Shown here piece by piece: positions 1 to 6,367 of a stretch of 11,473 nucleotides of DNA (its first letter is position 1; every line of letters starts with the position of its first letter). This stretch comes from Aquificota bacterium. GTDB taxonomy: Bacteria; Aquificota; Aquificia; Aquificales; Aquificaceae. The notes beneath the pieces were generated by a model. The model was not told where the DNA came from and ran no database searches. It saw only the letters and a program-made list of their open reading frames with translations. A program made the translations under genes and the position numbers. The stretch spans positions 1 through 11,473 of the forward strand of contig JAADEK010000083.1 of the NCBI GenBank assembly GCA_013153455.1. Direction: 5' to 3'.

Positions 1-790
1 CTAAAGATAGGTAAAGCTCAAGCTCGTGGTAGTTGAGAATCTCCTCAAAGAAGCGGAGTCTGTCAAGTTCCCTCGCTCGGAAAAAGTAAAGGAGAGCCCT
101 TCTCGGTTTTTTGGCTTTCTTCAGCGCGAGGGCGGTATACACGTTGTAGTAAACGTCGTATTTAAGCAACGGGTTTTTCTCGCGCGCGATTGAAAGCTCC
201 CTCAGCGCTTCTTCGGGTTTCCCCATTGAGACGAGGTATACGCCGAGGGCGAGCCTGCGCAGGTATTCAAGCTCTCCCCCCTCCCCGAGCGATAGAAGTA
301 GCTCGTAGCCCTCCGCCCTCCCCAAAAGCGCGGAGCTAAAGCCGAGCTTTACCGCGTATCTTCGCTTCTTTTCTTCCTCCCAAAGGGCGCTGTATACGCT
401 CCTTGCGTCCTCGTATAAGCCAACGAGCAGGTAAACGTCCCCCACAAACTCCCTCTGAAGGCTCAAAAACCTCGGCGGTTTGTAGTGAAAGGGATACTCG
501 TTCAGGTATCCGAGAGCGGAGAATATACCCGCCTTTTGCCCGAGCCTATACGAATAAAGGGCGTATGTGATGCCGTAGTAGAGGTATGATAGCTCGCCGA
601 CCTCGGAGCGGGGGGAAAGCGCGCGCGCACGGGAAAAGTATACGAGCGCGTCCTCGTAGTCGCTTACCTCAAGCGCCCTCAGACCCTTTTCGTAGTATAC
701 GCGCGCGGGACCCTCTTTCTCCTTTTCAGAGGAAAATACTAAGAGAGCTACCAGGCTCAGGAGAGCTATCGCCCTTATGATGAAACTCAT
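1..790 (-). CDS. Exported TPR-like repeat protein, partial (C-terminus beyond left edge)
   Basis: 263 codons are open from an ATG at 788-790 to the left edge, with no stop, so the C-terminus is missing. Residues 1-21 look like a signal peptide or N-terminal anchor: one Arg at position 6, then a hydrophobic stretch (about 7-19) ending FSS. The rest is helical and rich in Tyr, Leu, Ala and Arg, with TPR-like repeats. The clearest are about residues 29-62 (helix pair ending ALVYFSRARALSP), about 190-210 (GKPEEALRELSIAREKNP) and a third near the edge (RRALLYFFRARELD). TPR proteins are protein-binding scaffolds; the partner here is unknown. An in-frame TAG directly precedes the ATG, so this is the furthest upstream start. 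It overlaps the upstream fliK-like gene by 65 bases, which implies translational coupling. A purine-rich stretch about 15-25 bases upstream could help ribosome binding. The export/TPR call is solid; the biological role is not known. Confidence 0.75.
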   Translation of the reverse strand, partial: MSFIIRAIALLSLVALLVFSSEKEKEGPARVYYEKGLRALEVSDYEDALVYFSRARALSPRSEVGELSYLYYGITYALYSYRLGQKAGIFSALGYLNEYPFHYKPPRFLSLQREFVGDVYLLVGLYEDARSVYSALWEEEKKRRYAVKLGFSSALLGRAEGYELLLSLGEGGELEYLRRLALGVYLVSMGKPEEALRELSIAREKNPLLKYDVYYNVYTALALKKAKKPRRALLYFFRARELDRLRFFEEILNYHELELYLSL

Positions 791-1628
791 CTACTCTTAT
801 ATTATTCCTTCCCCTTTGTTTTTCCTTAGCGTAGAGCTCCTGCCCGTTTACGCTAAGGCTCTCCAACCGAATACCGAGCCCGCGGAAAATCTCCGATATC
901 CTGAAAGCGTCGTATTGGGTTATGAGCTCCGCTCTCGGAACCTCAAGCTTCAGGCGCGCGCTCTCACCCACGAGCCTTATCTCTATCCCGAGCTCCTTCA
1001 GCCTTACCTTAACACCCTTCAGGTTCTCGCGCTCAAATACGCGAACCTCCCTTATCTCCGGGGCGGGAGCGCTCTTTTGAACCTCCCGCCTTTCTTCCCC
1101 CCTTATCTCAAGAATCACGGGGGGTGGCTTTTGCTCTTGCTCTCGCTTCTCTTTTCGTTCGGGTTTTATTTCCGGGAGGGGCTCAGGGGCGGGCTTTTGG
1201 GGTCTTTGGCTTTCGCCCGCTCTTTGCACCTCTCTTTGCTCACCCGTGAGGGTCTTTAATTCTTTTTCAGATATAAATTTCTCCCGAACCCCTTCGGGGT
1301 TGTTTTTAGGAATTTCTTCGGGAGGTCTCAAGAAAAGCTCGGGCTTTTTGTCGGGTATTGGGCGCTCCGGGAGTTCCTTTTTGTGTGTTTTGTTTACCTC
1401 GGGGGTAAAGAGAGGGAGGATTTGTCCCGCGCTTTGGGGCGGTGGGTTAAGTATCTTTGTCTGGGGTAGCTTAGTCTCTTTCGGTTTTTCTTCGGGGTTT
1501 TTCTCGTTTTTTTGTCCCGAGAGGAGGGAAAGGAGGAGTTCAAGGAACTCGCTTCCCTTTTTCGTTTGGGGGTTTTGGAAGGGGTTTTGTGAGAGAGGGG
1601 AGATGAAGATGAGTTTCCATACCTGCAT
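726..1628 (-). CDS. fliK: Flagellar hook-length control protein FliK-like
   Basis: 300 aa with three visible parts. An N-terminal segment has a short amphipathic helix (FLELLLSLLSG, about residues 28-38). A long low-complexity middle (about 40-205) is dominated by Pro, Lys and Glu and looks disordered. A compact C-terminal domain (about 205-268) alternates strands and a helix (VKVRLKELGIEIRLVGES, then LKLEVPRAELI, then GLGIRLESLSVNG). This is the architecture of FliK, whose disordered middle measures hook length while the C-terminal Flg_hook domain contacts FlhB in the export gate. Length is at the short end for the family. The last ~30 residues, after KEKQRGRNN, lie mostly over the signal-peptide code of the next gene and are not expected in the domain; either the frame simply extends, or a small frameshift exists near the A-run around 810. 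It follows the unknown 164-aa gene by 19 bases. The identification rests on architecture and the C-terminal pattern, not on long identity. Confidence 0.6.
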   Translation of the reverse strand: MQVWKLIFISPLSQNPFQNPQTKKGSEFLELLLSLLSGQKNEKNPEEKPKETKLPQTKILNPPPQSAGQILPLFTPEVNKTHKKELPERPIPDKKPELFLRPPEEIPKNNPEGVREKFISEKELKTLTGEQREVQRAGESQRPQKPAPEPLPEIKPERKEKREQEQKPPPVILEIRGEERREVQKSAPAPEIREVRVFERENLKGVKVRLKELGIEIRLVGESARLKLEVPRAELITQYDAFRISEIFRGLGIRLESLSVNGQELYAKEKQRGRNNIRVDEFHHKGDSSPEPGSSLSIFL

Positions 1629-1647
1629 ACACGCCCCCGCTTTTAAT

Positions 1648-2142
1648 TTACTTCCCGCAGGGGAGAAAGTCTATACGCGTAAAGCCGAGGCGGTGGGCGT
1701 ATCGGAGCTGTGTTGAGTCAAGGAGTCTCTTTTTGTCGCTCTCTTGTCTTACACGGACGACTATCGTGTCCTTTTCTTTTCCCCTCAGCTCCACAGCGCA
1801 GAGGGGTATGCGGTTCCTGCTCGCGTCCATCTTCACAAATACGGGAAATATGGTTCTTTTGACGAGGAGGTATTCCTCGTATACCTTTCTGGACATGCCG
1901 TAGAGCTTGTGGTCCGGCTCACTTTTGTCTTTCCTCATCGCGTATTTTGTGTATATGACGTGTATCGGATACCCGAGGGCGTTTAGCTTGTCCACGAGGT
2001 AGGGCTTCACACCCTCTTTTTGTAGCCTTCTCTCAATCTCAACGAGCTGTGAGTAAATCTTAACTAACTTTTTCCTGTCGTTTTCGTAGGGGGGCGGAAG
2101 GACGAACCCGAGGCTCACGAGAAGGGAACTCAGTAACTCCAT
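1648..2142 (-). CDS. Protein of unknown function, first gene of the fliK-like/TPR unit
   Basis: I do not recognise this 164-aa protein. It begins with a hydrophobic stretch without positive charges (MELLSSLLVSLGFVLPPPY), which may be a weak signal or simply a buried helix. A charged helix follows (about residues 22-45, KKLVKIYSQLVEIERRLQKEG), then a mixed alpha/beta body containing IHVIYTKYAMR, a YEEYLLVKRTIFPVFVKMD segment and a strand-rich region DTIVVRVRQES. It ends GFTRIDFLPCGK. Two cysteines (ALCAVEL-like region and the C-terminal PCGK) form no motif. The ATG at 2140-2142 is preceded on its strand by an AT-rich stretch with no ribosome-binding site, so translation from a very short leader is possible. 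It sits 19 bases ahead of the fliK-like gene on the same strand, which makes a flagellar or cell-envelope role conceivable, but nothing in the sequence proves it. Confidence 0.7.
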   Translation of the reverse strand: MELLSSLLVSLGFVLPPPYENDRKKLVKIYSQLVEIERRLQKEGVKPYLVDKLNALGYPIHVIYTKYAMRKDKSEPDHKLYGMSRKVYEEYLLVKRTIFPVFVKMDASRNRIPLCAVELRGKEKDTIVVRVRQESDKKRLLDSTQLRYAHRLGFTRIDFLPCGK

Positions 2143-2181
2143 ATTAGATAAATATAAAGGTTATAATGCTCGTGTTGGGGC
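2143..2181. promoter_or_regulatory. Divergent promoter region between the fliK-like unit and mreD-mrdA
   Basis: Only 39 bases separate the two divergent starts. On the plus strand there is a perfect TATAAT at 2162-2167, preceded by GGT, with no good -35 hexamer at the usual distance. Transcription would begin about 2174, leaving a leader of only about 8 bases before the mreD ATG. On the minus strand the AT-rich block 2146-2158 contains a TATATT-like -10 close to the ATG at 2142. Both transcripts may therefore have very short leaders. Confidence 0.4.
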
Positions 2182-2649
2182 ATGGTTCTGCTCTTTTGCG
2201 CGGGTGCGGTTTTGGTCGCTCTCCTTCAGGCTTCCCTCTTTAGCCCCCTCTTCGGTAGCTTGTTCTTGACCCCTTCCCTTTCTTTCATATTCGTTCTCGT
2301 CTCCTCTTACTTTATAAAGGAAAAGGCTATCGTTTCCGCTTTCTTGAGCGGTCTTTTCCTTGATACGATAACCGACACACTCGGGGTTTTGACGCTTCTC
2401 AACGTCGTCTTTACATACCTCTTTTTGTTTTTAACGGGTGTTGTTCTCGTGAGGAATAAGTTCCTTGAGTTCTTCGTCCTCATCCCTTTCATCTCTTGGG
2501 TTAGGAAGCTTATCCTTATCCTTCTGGTGAGGGGTAGGTTTATGCTTGAGTTTTCCCTTGAGCTTTTCCTACTTTCCGCCCTTGTTGAACTTGTGTTTAT
2601 CTTTATTCTTTATAAGAGTTTATCGGGAAGGATAGATGAAAAGACGTAA
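2182..2649 (+). CDS. mreD: Rod shape-determining protein MreD-like membrane protein
   Basis: 155 aa, almost entirely hydrophobic, with about five predicted membrane segments: roughly residues 2-22, 28-47, 52-90 (two segments around a short charged link), 95-115 and 122-147. MreD is an inner-membrane member of the elongasome, which guides peptidoglycan synthesis along the cell cylinder. The pattern near residues 45-70 (KEKAIVSAFLSGLFLDTITDTLGVLTLLN) resembles the MreD core, in which a Gly-x-x-x-Asp turn follows the second helix. Length matches the family (about 160 aa). The direct neighbour mrdA, overlapping by 14 bases, strongly supports the call, since mreD and the PBP2 gene are commonly adjacent. 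mreB and mreC are not in this window. The start at 2182 is the only in-frame ATG after a stop at 2164; its ribosome-binding site (GGGG one base upstream) is poor. MreD sequences diverge widely, so the name rests on topology plus context. Confidence 0.75.
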   Translation: MVLLFCAGAVLVALLQASLFSPLFGSLFLTPSLSFIFVLVSSYFIKEKAIVSAFLSGLFLDTITDTLGVLTLLNVVFTYLFLFLTGVVLVRNKFLEFFVLIPFISWVRKLILILLVRGRFMLEFSLELFLLSALVELVFIFILYKSLSGRIDEKT

Positions 2650-4432
2650 TTTTATAATCTTTCTTCTTTCCGCGCTGGGGAGCTTTATAGGGGTGGGGGC
2701 TAACCTCTTTAGGCTTCAGGTTCTTGAGGGGGAGCGCTACAGGGAGCTTTCGGAGAGGAATTACGTCCGCAGGCGATACCTCTATCCCCCGAGGGGTGAT
2801 ATATACGACAGGAACGGGGAGAAGCTCGCTTACGACGTTCCGCGCTACGTTATGGTCCTTGATGTGAACAGGCTCAGGAAGGACGAACTACAAAAGACCC
2901 TGAAAGCCCTTTCGGAGCTTTTCGGTATAAATCCCGACAAGGAGAAGTTAATAAGGAAGGGTTTTGAGCTGGCGGTTCTGAAGACAGACCTCAGTCCTAA
3001 GGACATAGAAACCTTTTACAAAAACAGGCACCGCCTGAGGGGGGTCTTTATAGAGGTTATGCCAAAGCGCGTATACCCCCTCGGTGCGCTTTGCGCCCAC
3101 GTTCTCGGATACGTGGGGTATCCGGACCGCAGGGACATGGAGAGATTTCGGAAGATGAAAAAGAGCATAGGCTCAAACAGTTTCGTGGGGAAGATGGGTA
3201 TAGAGCGCTCCCTTGACCACATACTCACCGGTGAGCTCGGGGAGGAGAGGGTGATGGTAAACGCCTTGGGGCGTATCGTGAGGGTTCTTGAGAGGAAGGA
3301 GCCAAAAAAGGGAAAATCGGTTAAGTTGACGATAGACGTGAGGTTTCAGAGAATCGTTGAGGAGGTGTTTGAGGAAAGCGGAAACCCCGCGGGGGCTGTA
3401 ATACTCCTAAAGGCGTCAACGGGTGAGGTTCTCGCGCTTGCGAGCTTTCCCGACTTTAACCCTAACACCGTATACGAGGAGTGGAAGAAGTTAACGAGCA
3501 ATCCTTTAAAGCCCTTCTTCAACAGGGCGGTCAGGGGTCTGTATCCTCCCGCTTCGGTCTTTAAGGTTCCCGTAGCCTACGCTACGCTCGTGACAAAGAC
3601 AAAGGGACCTTGGGACGTCGTTTACTGCCCGGGGAAGTTTGAGCTGGGAGACAGAACATTTTACTGCTGGCGAAGGTGGGGTCACGGGAAGGTAAACCTC
3701 ATAAAGAGCCTGAGCGAGTCGTGTGATGTTTACTACTACACGGTAGGATACGAGCTCGGACCCACGAAGATAGCCTACTTTGCCCGAAAATTTTCATACG
3801 GTGAGGACATACCCTTTGAGCTCCCGGTGAGAAAGGGCTTCTTACCATCACCGAGTTGGAAAAGAAGGAGGTTTAAGGAGCCTTGGTATGACGGGGATAC
3901 GGTGAACATGAGCATAGGTCAGGGGTTTGTCCTGAGCAACCTCATGGAGCAGACGCTCATGATGATGGGGATAGCTAACAACGGCGTCATATACAAACCC
4001 ACGCTCCTGAAAGAGATAATTGACGAGAAGGGAAACGTCGTTTGGAGGAACAAAAGGCAAGTATTTAAAGCCCTATACGGGAACCTTGAGTATTTTGCGC
4101 TCATAAAGAGGGGGCTGAGGGATGCGGTTCGTAAGGGAACCGCGAGAAGGGCTATGTCAAAGATAGTGGACATAGCGGGAAAGACGGGAACCGCGGAGGT
4201 CTTTTTTAAGAACAAAAGAAAGATAAAAAGGTGGTATAAAAAGAGGAGAAAAAAACTCCCTTGGAAGTATCGTAATCACGCTTGGTTTGTTGGCTTTGCT
4301 CCCTACAGAGACCCGAAATTCGTGATAGGTGTGTTCGTGGAGCACGGAGAGAGCGGGGGCAAGGTAGCGGCACCCATAGCCCGCAAGATACTTGAAAGGA
4401 TATACATACAAAAGCTTCACAAGGAAATCTAA
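2636..4432 (+). CDS. mrdA: Peptidoglycan D,D-transpeptidase, penicillin-binding protein 2
   Basis: 598-aa class B penicillin-binding protein that cross-links peptidoglycan during cell elongation. After a basic N-terminus there is one membrane anchor (about residues 5-25). The non-catalytic dimerisation domain starts with the RGDIYDRNGEKLAYD signature. The transpeptidase domain carries all three catalytic motifs: SVFK at 307-310 (nucleophile Ser307), SCD at 362-364 and KTG at 516-518. The FYCWRRWGHG stretch before SCD and NHAWFVGFAPY after KTG are typical of PBP2 and relatives. The start overlaps the end of mreD by 14 bases, so the two are translationally coupled; rodA, a frequent partner, is not next to it. 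An oddity is a very basic stretch just after KTG (residues 525-540, 12 of 16 are Lys or Arg), on the outer face of the membrane. The stop overlaps the stop of convergent dprA by four bases. Confidence 0.95.
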   Translation: MKRRNFIIFLLSALGSFIGVGANLFRLQVLEGERYRELSERNYVRRRYLYPPRGDIYDRNGEKLAYDVPRYVMVLDVNRLRKDELQKTLKALSELFGINPDKEKLIRKGFELAVLKTDLSPKDIETFYKNRHRLRGVFIEVMPKRVYPLGALCAHVLGYVGYPDRRDMERFRKMKKSIGSNSFVGKMGIERSLDHILTGELGEERVMVNALGRIVRVLERKEPKKGKSVKLTIDVRFQRIVEEVFEESGNPAGAVILLKASTGEVLALASFPDFNPNTVYEEWKKLTSNPLKPFFNRAVRGLYPPASVFKVPVAYATLVTKTKGPWDVVYCPGKFELGDRTFYCWRRWGHGKVNLIKSLSESCDVYYYTVGYELGPTKIAYFARKFSYGEDIPFELPVRKGFLPSPSWKRRRFKEPWYDGDTVNMSIGQGFVLSNLMEQTLMMMGIANNGVIYKPTLLKEIIDEKGNVVWRNKRQVFKALYGNLEYFALIKRGLRDAVRKGTARRAMSKIVDIAGKTGTAEVFFKNKRKIKRWYKKRRKKLPWKYRNHAWFVGFAPYRDPKFVIGVFVEHGESGGKVAAPIARKILERIYIQKLHKEI

Positions 4433-5388
4433 ACATTTTCAAGAACGTAATAACCCCCCTCCATCCTTATCTTTTTCTCTATCATGAGTCTCCCGAGGAG
4501 TTCAAAAGCCCTCCTCTCGTCCCCGATGTGCTCAACGACCTCATCAAAGCTCCTCGGTTTTGAGAAAAACCCGAGCTCGTCCGCGGGAGTCCAAGGCTTT
4601 GCTCCCATTGAGAGGAGTCTCCTGCACCCCTCCCAGCGCTCGGAGCTCTCATCACCCACCCAAACGAAGACCTCCCTCCCGAGCTCAAGGGCGTGCTTTG
4701 CGCTTATGAGGGCACCGCTCCTTTTCGGAGCTTCCACGACGTAAAGGCGCTCCGAAAGCCCCGCTATCGTCCTGTTTCTGACCACGAACGTGTAGCGCGC
4801 GGGAGGAGTCCAAGGCATAAACTCCGAAAGAACGCAAACCCTACCCCTCTCAAGGAGTTTCTCTATCCTTTTTTCCATCATCCCTATACCGCTACCGAGG
4901 ACAACGACCGTCTCAAGCCCGCTATCAACGGCTTCCAAGTGAGCCCTGTAGTCTATACCCTGGGCACCCCCGGAAATTACGCGCCTTCCTTCCCTCCTCA
5001 CAATCCTTCCGACGACGCTCAGGGAAGACCCGCAGGGCTTCCTCGTCCCCACAACACCCACACCGGAGTCCGGCTTTTGACCGACGTAAAACAAAACGGG
5101 GGGAGGGTCCGGGAGGGAAAAGAGGAGTCTCGGGTAGCTTTCCTCCTCAAGCGTAATCACACCCACGTCCGGATTTTGTGAGAGAAATTTAAGAAGCTTT
5201 TCCTCGTAGGGCGATTCGGAACTGAGGGACTTCATCACCTTTTGAGCTTTCTTACTTCCGACGAGGTGTGTTAGCTTTTCCGGTTCTATCTTCTCAACGG
5301 AGCGGAAAAAGGATACGATTTTCTTTATCGTCGCGGGACCCACGGAGTTTGTATTTGCTAACCTGAGGTATTTTACTAAACGCTTCAT
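4429..5388 (-). CDS. dprA: DNA-processing protein DprA
   Basis: 319 aa from the ATG at 5386-5388. DprA binds incoming single-stranded DNA during natural transformation and loads RecA. The N-terminus (about 1-60) is helical with a helix-hairpin-helix-like SVGPATIKKIV. The Rossmann-like core shows the family motifs: YPRLL (85-89), VVGTRK (112-117), SGGAQGID (139-146), VVLGSGIG (162-169), RNRTIAGLS (204-212) and SGALISA (224-230). A short C-terminal region (about 275-319) could be the small winged-helix domain of many DprA proteins. An oddity is that the usual VPG after the GREVF strand reads VWVGD and the following loop is charged. A TTG at 5392-5394 is in frame two codons upstream, but the ATG gives the usual MKRL-type start; neither has a good ribosome-binding site. 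It converges on mrdA and diverges from the por operon. Its presence suggests natural competence. Confidence 0.93.
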   Translation of the reverse strand: MKRLVKYLRLANTNSVGPATIKKIVSFFRSVEKIEPEKLTHLVGSKKAQKVMKSLSSESPYEEKLLKFLSQNPDVGVITLEEESYPRLLFSLPDPPPVLFYVGQKPDSGVGVVGTRKPCGSSLSVVGRIVRREGRRVISGGAQGIDYRAHLEAVDSGLETVVVLGSGIGMMEKRIEKLLERGRVCVLSEFMPWTPPARYTFVVRNRTIAGLSERLYVVEAPKRSGALISAKHALELGREVFVWVGDESSERWEGCRRLLSMGAKPWTPADELGFFSKPRSFDEVVEHIGDERRAFELLGRLMIEKKIRMEGGYYVLENV

Positions 5389-5416
5389 AATCAAAGATTT
5401 ATCATATAATTTCTAC

Positions 5417-5445
5417 TTGTAAAACCCTTCAACAACCTTTATATT
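5417..5445 (+). promoter_or_regulatory. Sigma-70-type promoter of the por operon
   Basis: TTGTAA (5417-5422) and TATATT (5440-5445) are separated by 17 bases, giving close matches to the -35 and -10 hexamers. Transcription would begin near 5452. The leader is about 29 bases and includes a strong purine-rich ribosome-binding site (GGAGGAAGAGG, 5469-5479) just before the porE ATG at 5481. The same AT-rich interval must also hold the dprA promoter on the other strand (candidate TTGAAG with an 18-base spacer to TATATG), so the two may compete. Confidence 0.6.
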
Positions 5446-5480
5446 TTAATTCACAAAAACTCTTTACGGAGGAAGAGGTA

Positions 5481-5720
5481 ATGTATTACGTTGCCCAGGT
5501 CATCCGCGACGAGTGCTCAAAATACAACTGCAAGCAATGCACACTCTTCTGTCCCGAACCCAACACACTCATGTATACGGACGAAGGACACCACGCGTTT
5601 GTGATAACGCAAAGGTGTAAAGGGTGCGCGCTTTGCGTTTACGTTTGCTCAGACCTTCTGAAACGTAATTCAATTGAGATGGTTTACGCGGAAAACAGGG
5701 ACGTTGCGGGAGTAAGATAA
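5481..5720 (+). CDS. porE: 2-oxoacid:ferredoxin oxidoreductase, ferredoxin-like epsilon subunit
   Basis: 79-aa protein with two four-cysteine motifs, so it should carry two [4Fe-4S] clusters and pass electrons between the enzyme and soluble ferredoxin. Motif one is C12-x4-C17-x2-C20-x3-C24-Pro, with a wider first gap than the classic Cx2Cx2CxxxCP. Motif two is C46-x2-C49-x2-C52-x3-C56, followed by Ser rather than the usual Pro. It is the first gene of the operon, 11 bases ahead of porD, with an excellent ribosome-binding site. The E-D-A-B-G order matches the pyruvate enzyme described in Hydrogenobacter thermophilus, whereas the 2-oxoglutarate enzyme there is encoded D-A-B-G-E. Electron transfer is certain in kind; the substrate of the complex (pyruvate rather than 2-oxoglutarate) is inferred from gene order only. 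Confidence 0.85.
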   Translation: MYYVAQVIRDECSKYNCKQCTLFCPEPNTLMYTDEGHHAFVITQRCKGCALCVYVCSDLLKRNSIEMVYAENRDVAGVR

Positions 5721-5731
5721 GGAGGTAAGCG

Positions 5732-6301
5732 ATGGCAAAGCTCGGACCCTCTGGATACTCACCTTACCCCGTCGCGGTGACGGAGGGCGTCCTTACACCG
5801 CCCCCCGGCAAGGCTTTGATGTTCAACGAGATAGTTGACGAAGAGACCGCGATGAGGGAAGCGGCAAAAGCCATGCTCACGCGCGAAAACCCCACCATAT
5901 TCCCCGGACCACAAGTCCTATACGCGTGGAACGAGGAAGCGAAAAAGAAGGCAAAGCTCATAAAGGAGATGGCGGAAGTCCTCGGCGCGAAGATAATCCC
6001 CATGTATGACTACAGACCCAAATACCCGAAGATAGACCCCGAAAAGGAAATAAACCCCAACCACCCCAACCTCACCATTTGGCACAACAAGATAAAGGCT
6101 TGCATCTTCATAGGTGTTCACTGCCACTACGCAAACGTAGCCCTAAAGATAATAAGGGCGGAGACGGATTGCTTCACCATAGCGATGTGTAGCTTGGCGG
6201 GACACGAGGATGCGATGATTACGCTCAGGGACCAGCACGCGGAAGACCTTGAGAAGTTCATAAGGATAGCAAAGGAAGTAAAGAAGGAACTCGGGAAGTG
6301 A
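5732..6301 (+). CDS. porD: 2-oxoacid:ferredoxin oxidoreductase delta subunit, CO-dehydrogenase epsilon (CdhB)-like
   Basis: 189-aa subunit unlike the ferredoxin-type delta of archaeal four-subunit enzymes: it has no CxxCxxC motif. It looks like the small epsilon/CdhB subunit of CO dehydrogenase/acetyl-CoA synthase, a Rossmann-like fold. Shared features are a helix rich in Ala and Lys followed by a PTIFPGPQ turn (about 40-62), a long helix then strand AKIIPMYDY (86-94), and the strand-turn-helix IFIGVHCHYANVAL (125-138) followed by a TIAM strand (149-152). Four cysteines (124, 131, 147, 153) and two histidines (130, 132) cluster in the second half and could form a metal or redox site; this is inference. 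A strong GGAGG ribosome-binding site lies 9 bases upstream of the ATG. The CdhB similarity is my recognition of pattern, not an alignment. Confidence 0.75.
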   Translation: MAKLGPSGYSPYPVAVTEGVLTPPPGKALMFNEIVDEETAMREAAKAMLTRENPTIFPGPQVLYAWNEEAKKKAKLIKEMAEVLGAKIIPMYDYRPKYPKIDPEKEINPNHPNLTIWHNKIKACIFIGVHCHYANVALKIIRAETDCFTIAMCSLAGHEDAMITLRDQHAEDLEKFIRIAKEVKKELGK

Positions 6302-6367
6302 TACATCATTTTGATTTCAAGAAAAGGGGATTAAATTTAAAGGGAACTTTCCCAAGGAGGTGATGTA
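6302..6367 (+). promoter_or_regulatory. porD-porA spacer with possible internal promoter, hairpin and very strong ribosome-binding site
   Basis: At 66 bases this is by far the longest gap in the operon; the other junctions are 11 bases or overlaps. TTGATT (6311-6316) is followed after 15 bases by TAAATT (6332-6337), a weak candidate for an internal promoter. A small hairpin GGGA-ACTT-TCCC (6342-6353) sits directly before the ribosome-binding site AAGGAGGTGAT (6354-6364), which is complementary to the full standard 16S rRNA tail and lies just before the porA ATG at 6368. Together these could raise expression of the catalytic subunits relative to E and D. Of these, only the ribosome-binding site is certain. 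Confidence 0.4.

Noticed and set aside
777..1259. 160-codon plus-strand open frame opposite the fliK-like gene
   Set aside because: It is the antisense of a Pro/Glu/Lys-rich coding region, which naturally yields a Leu/Phe-rich open frame; it has no ribosome-binding site or family features.
4693..5181. 162-codon plus-strand open frame inside dprA
   Set aside because: It lies fully antisense to conserved DprA motifs, and its own product shows no domain or motif.
5389..5394. TTG start two codons upstream of the dprA ATG
   Set aside because: It adds only two residues with no better ribosome-binding site; the ATG start gives the usual N-terminus.
6311..6353. A riboswitch or attenuator ahead of porA
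   Set aside because: The hairpin is only four base pairs and there is no T-run or larger fold, so only a spacer with possible promoter was reported.
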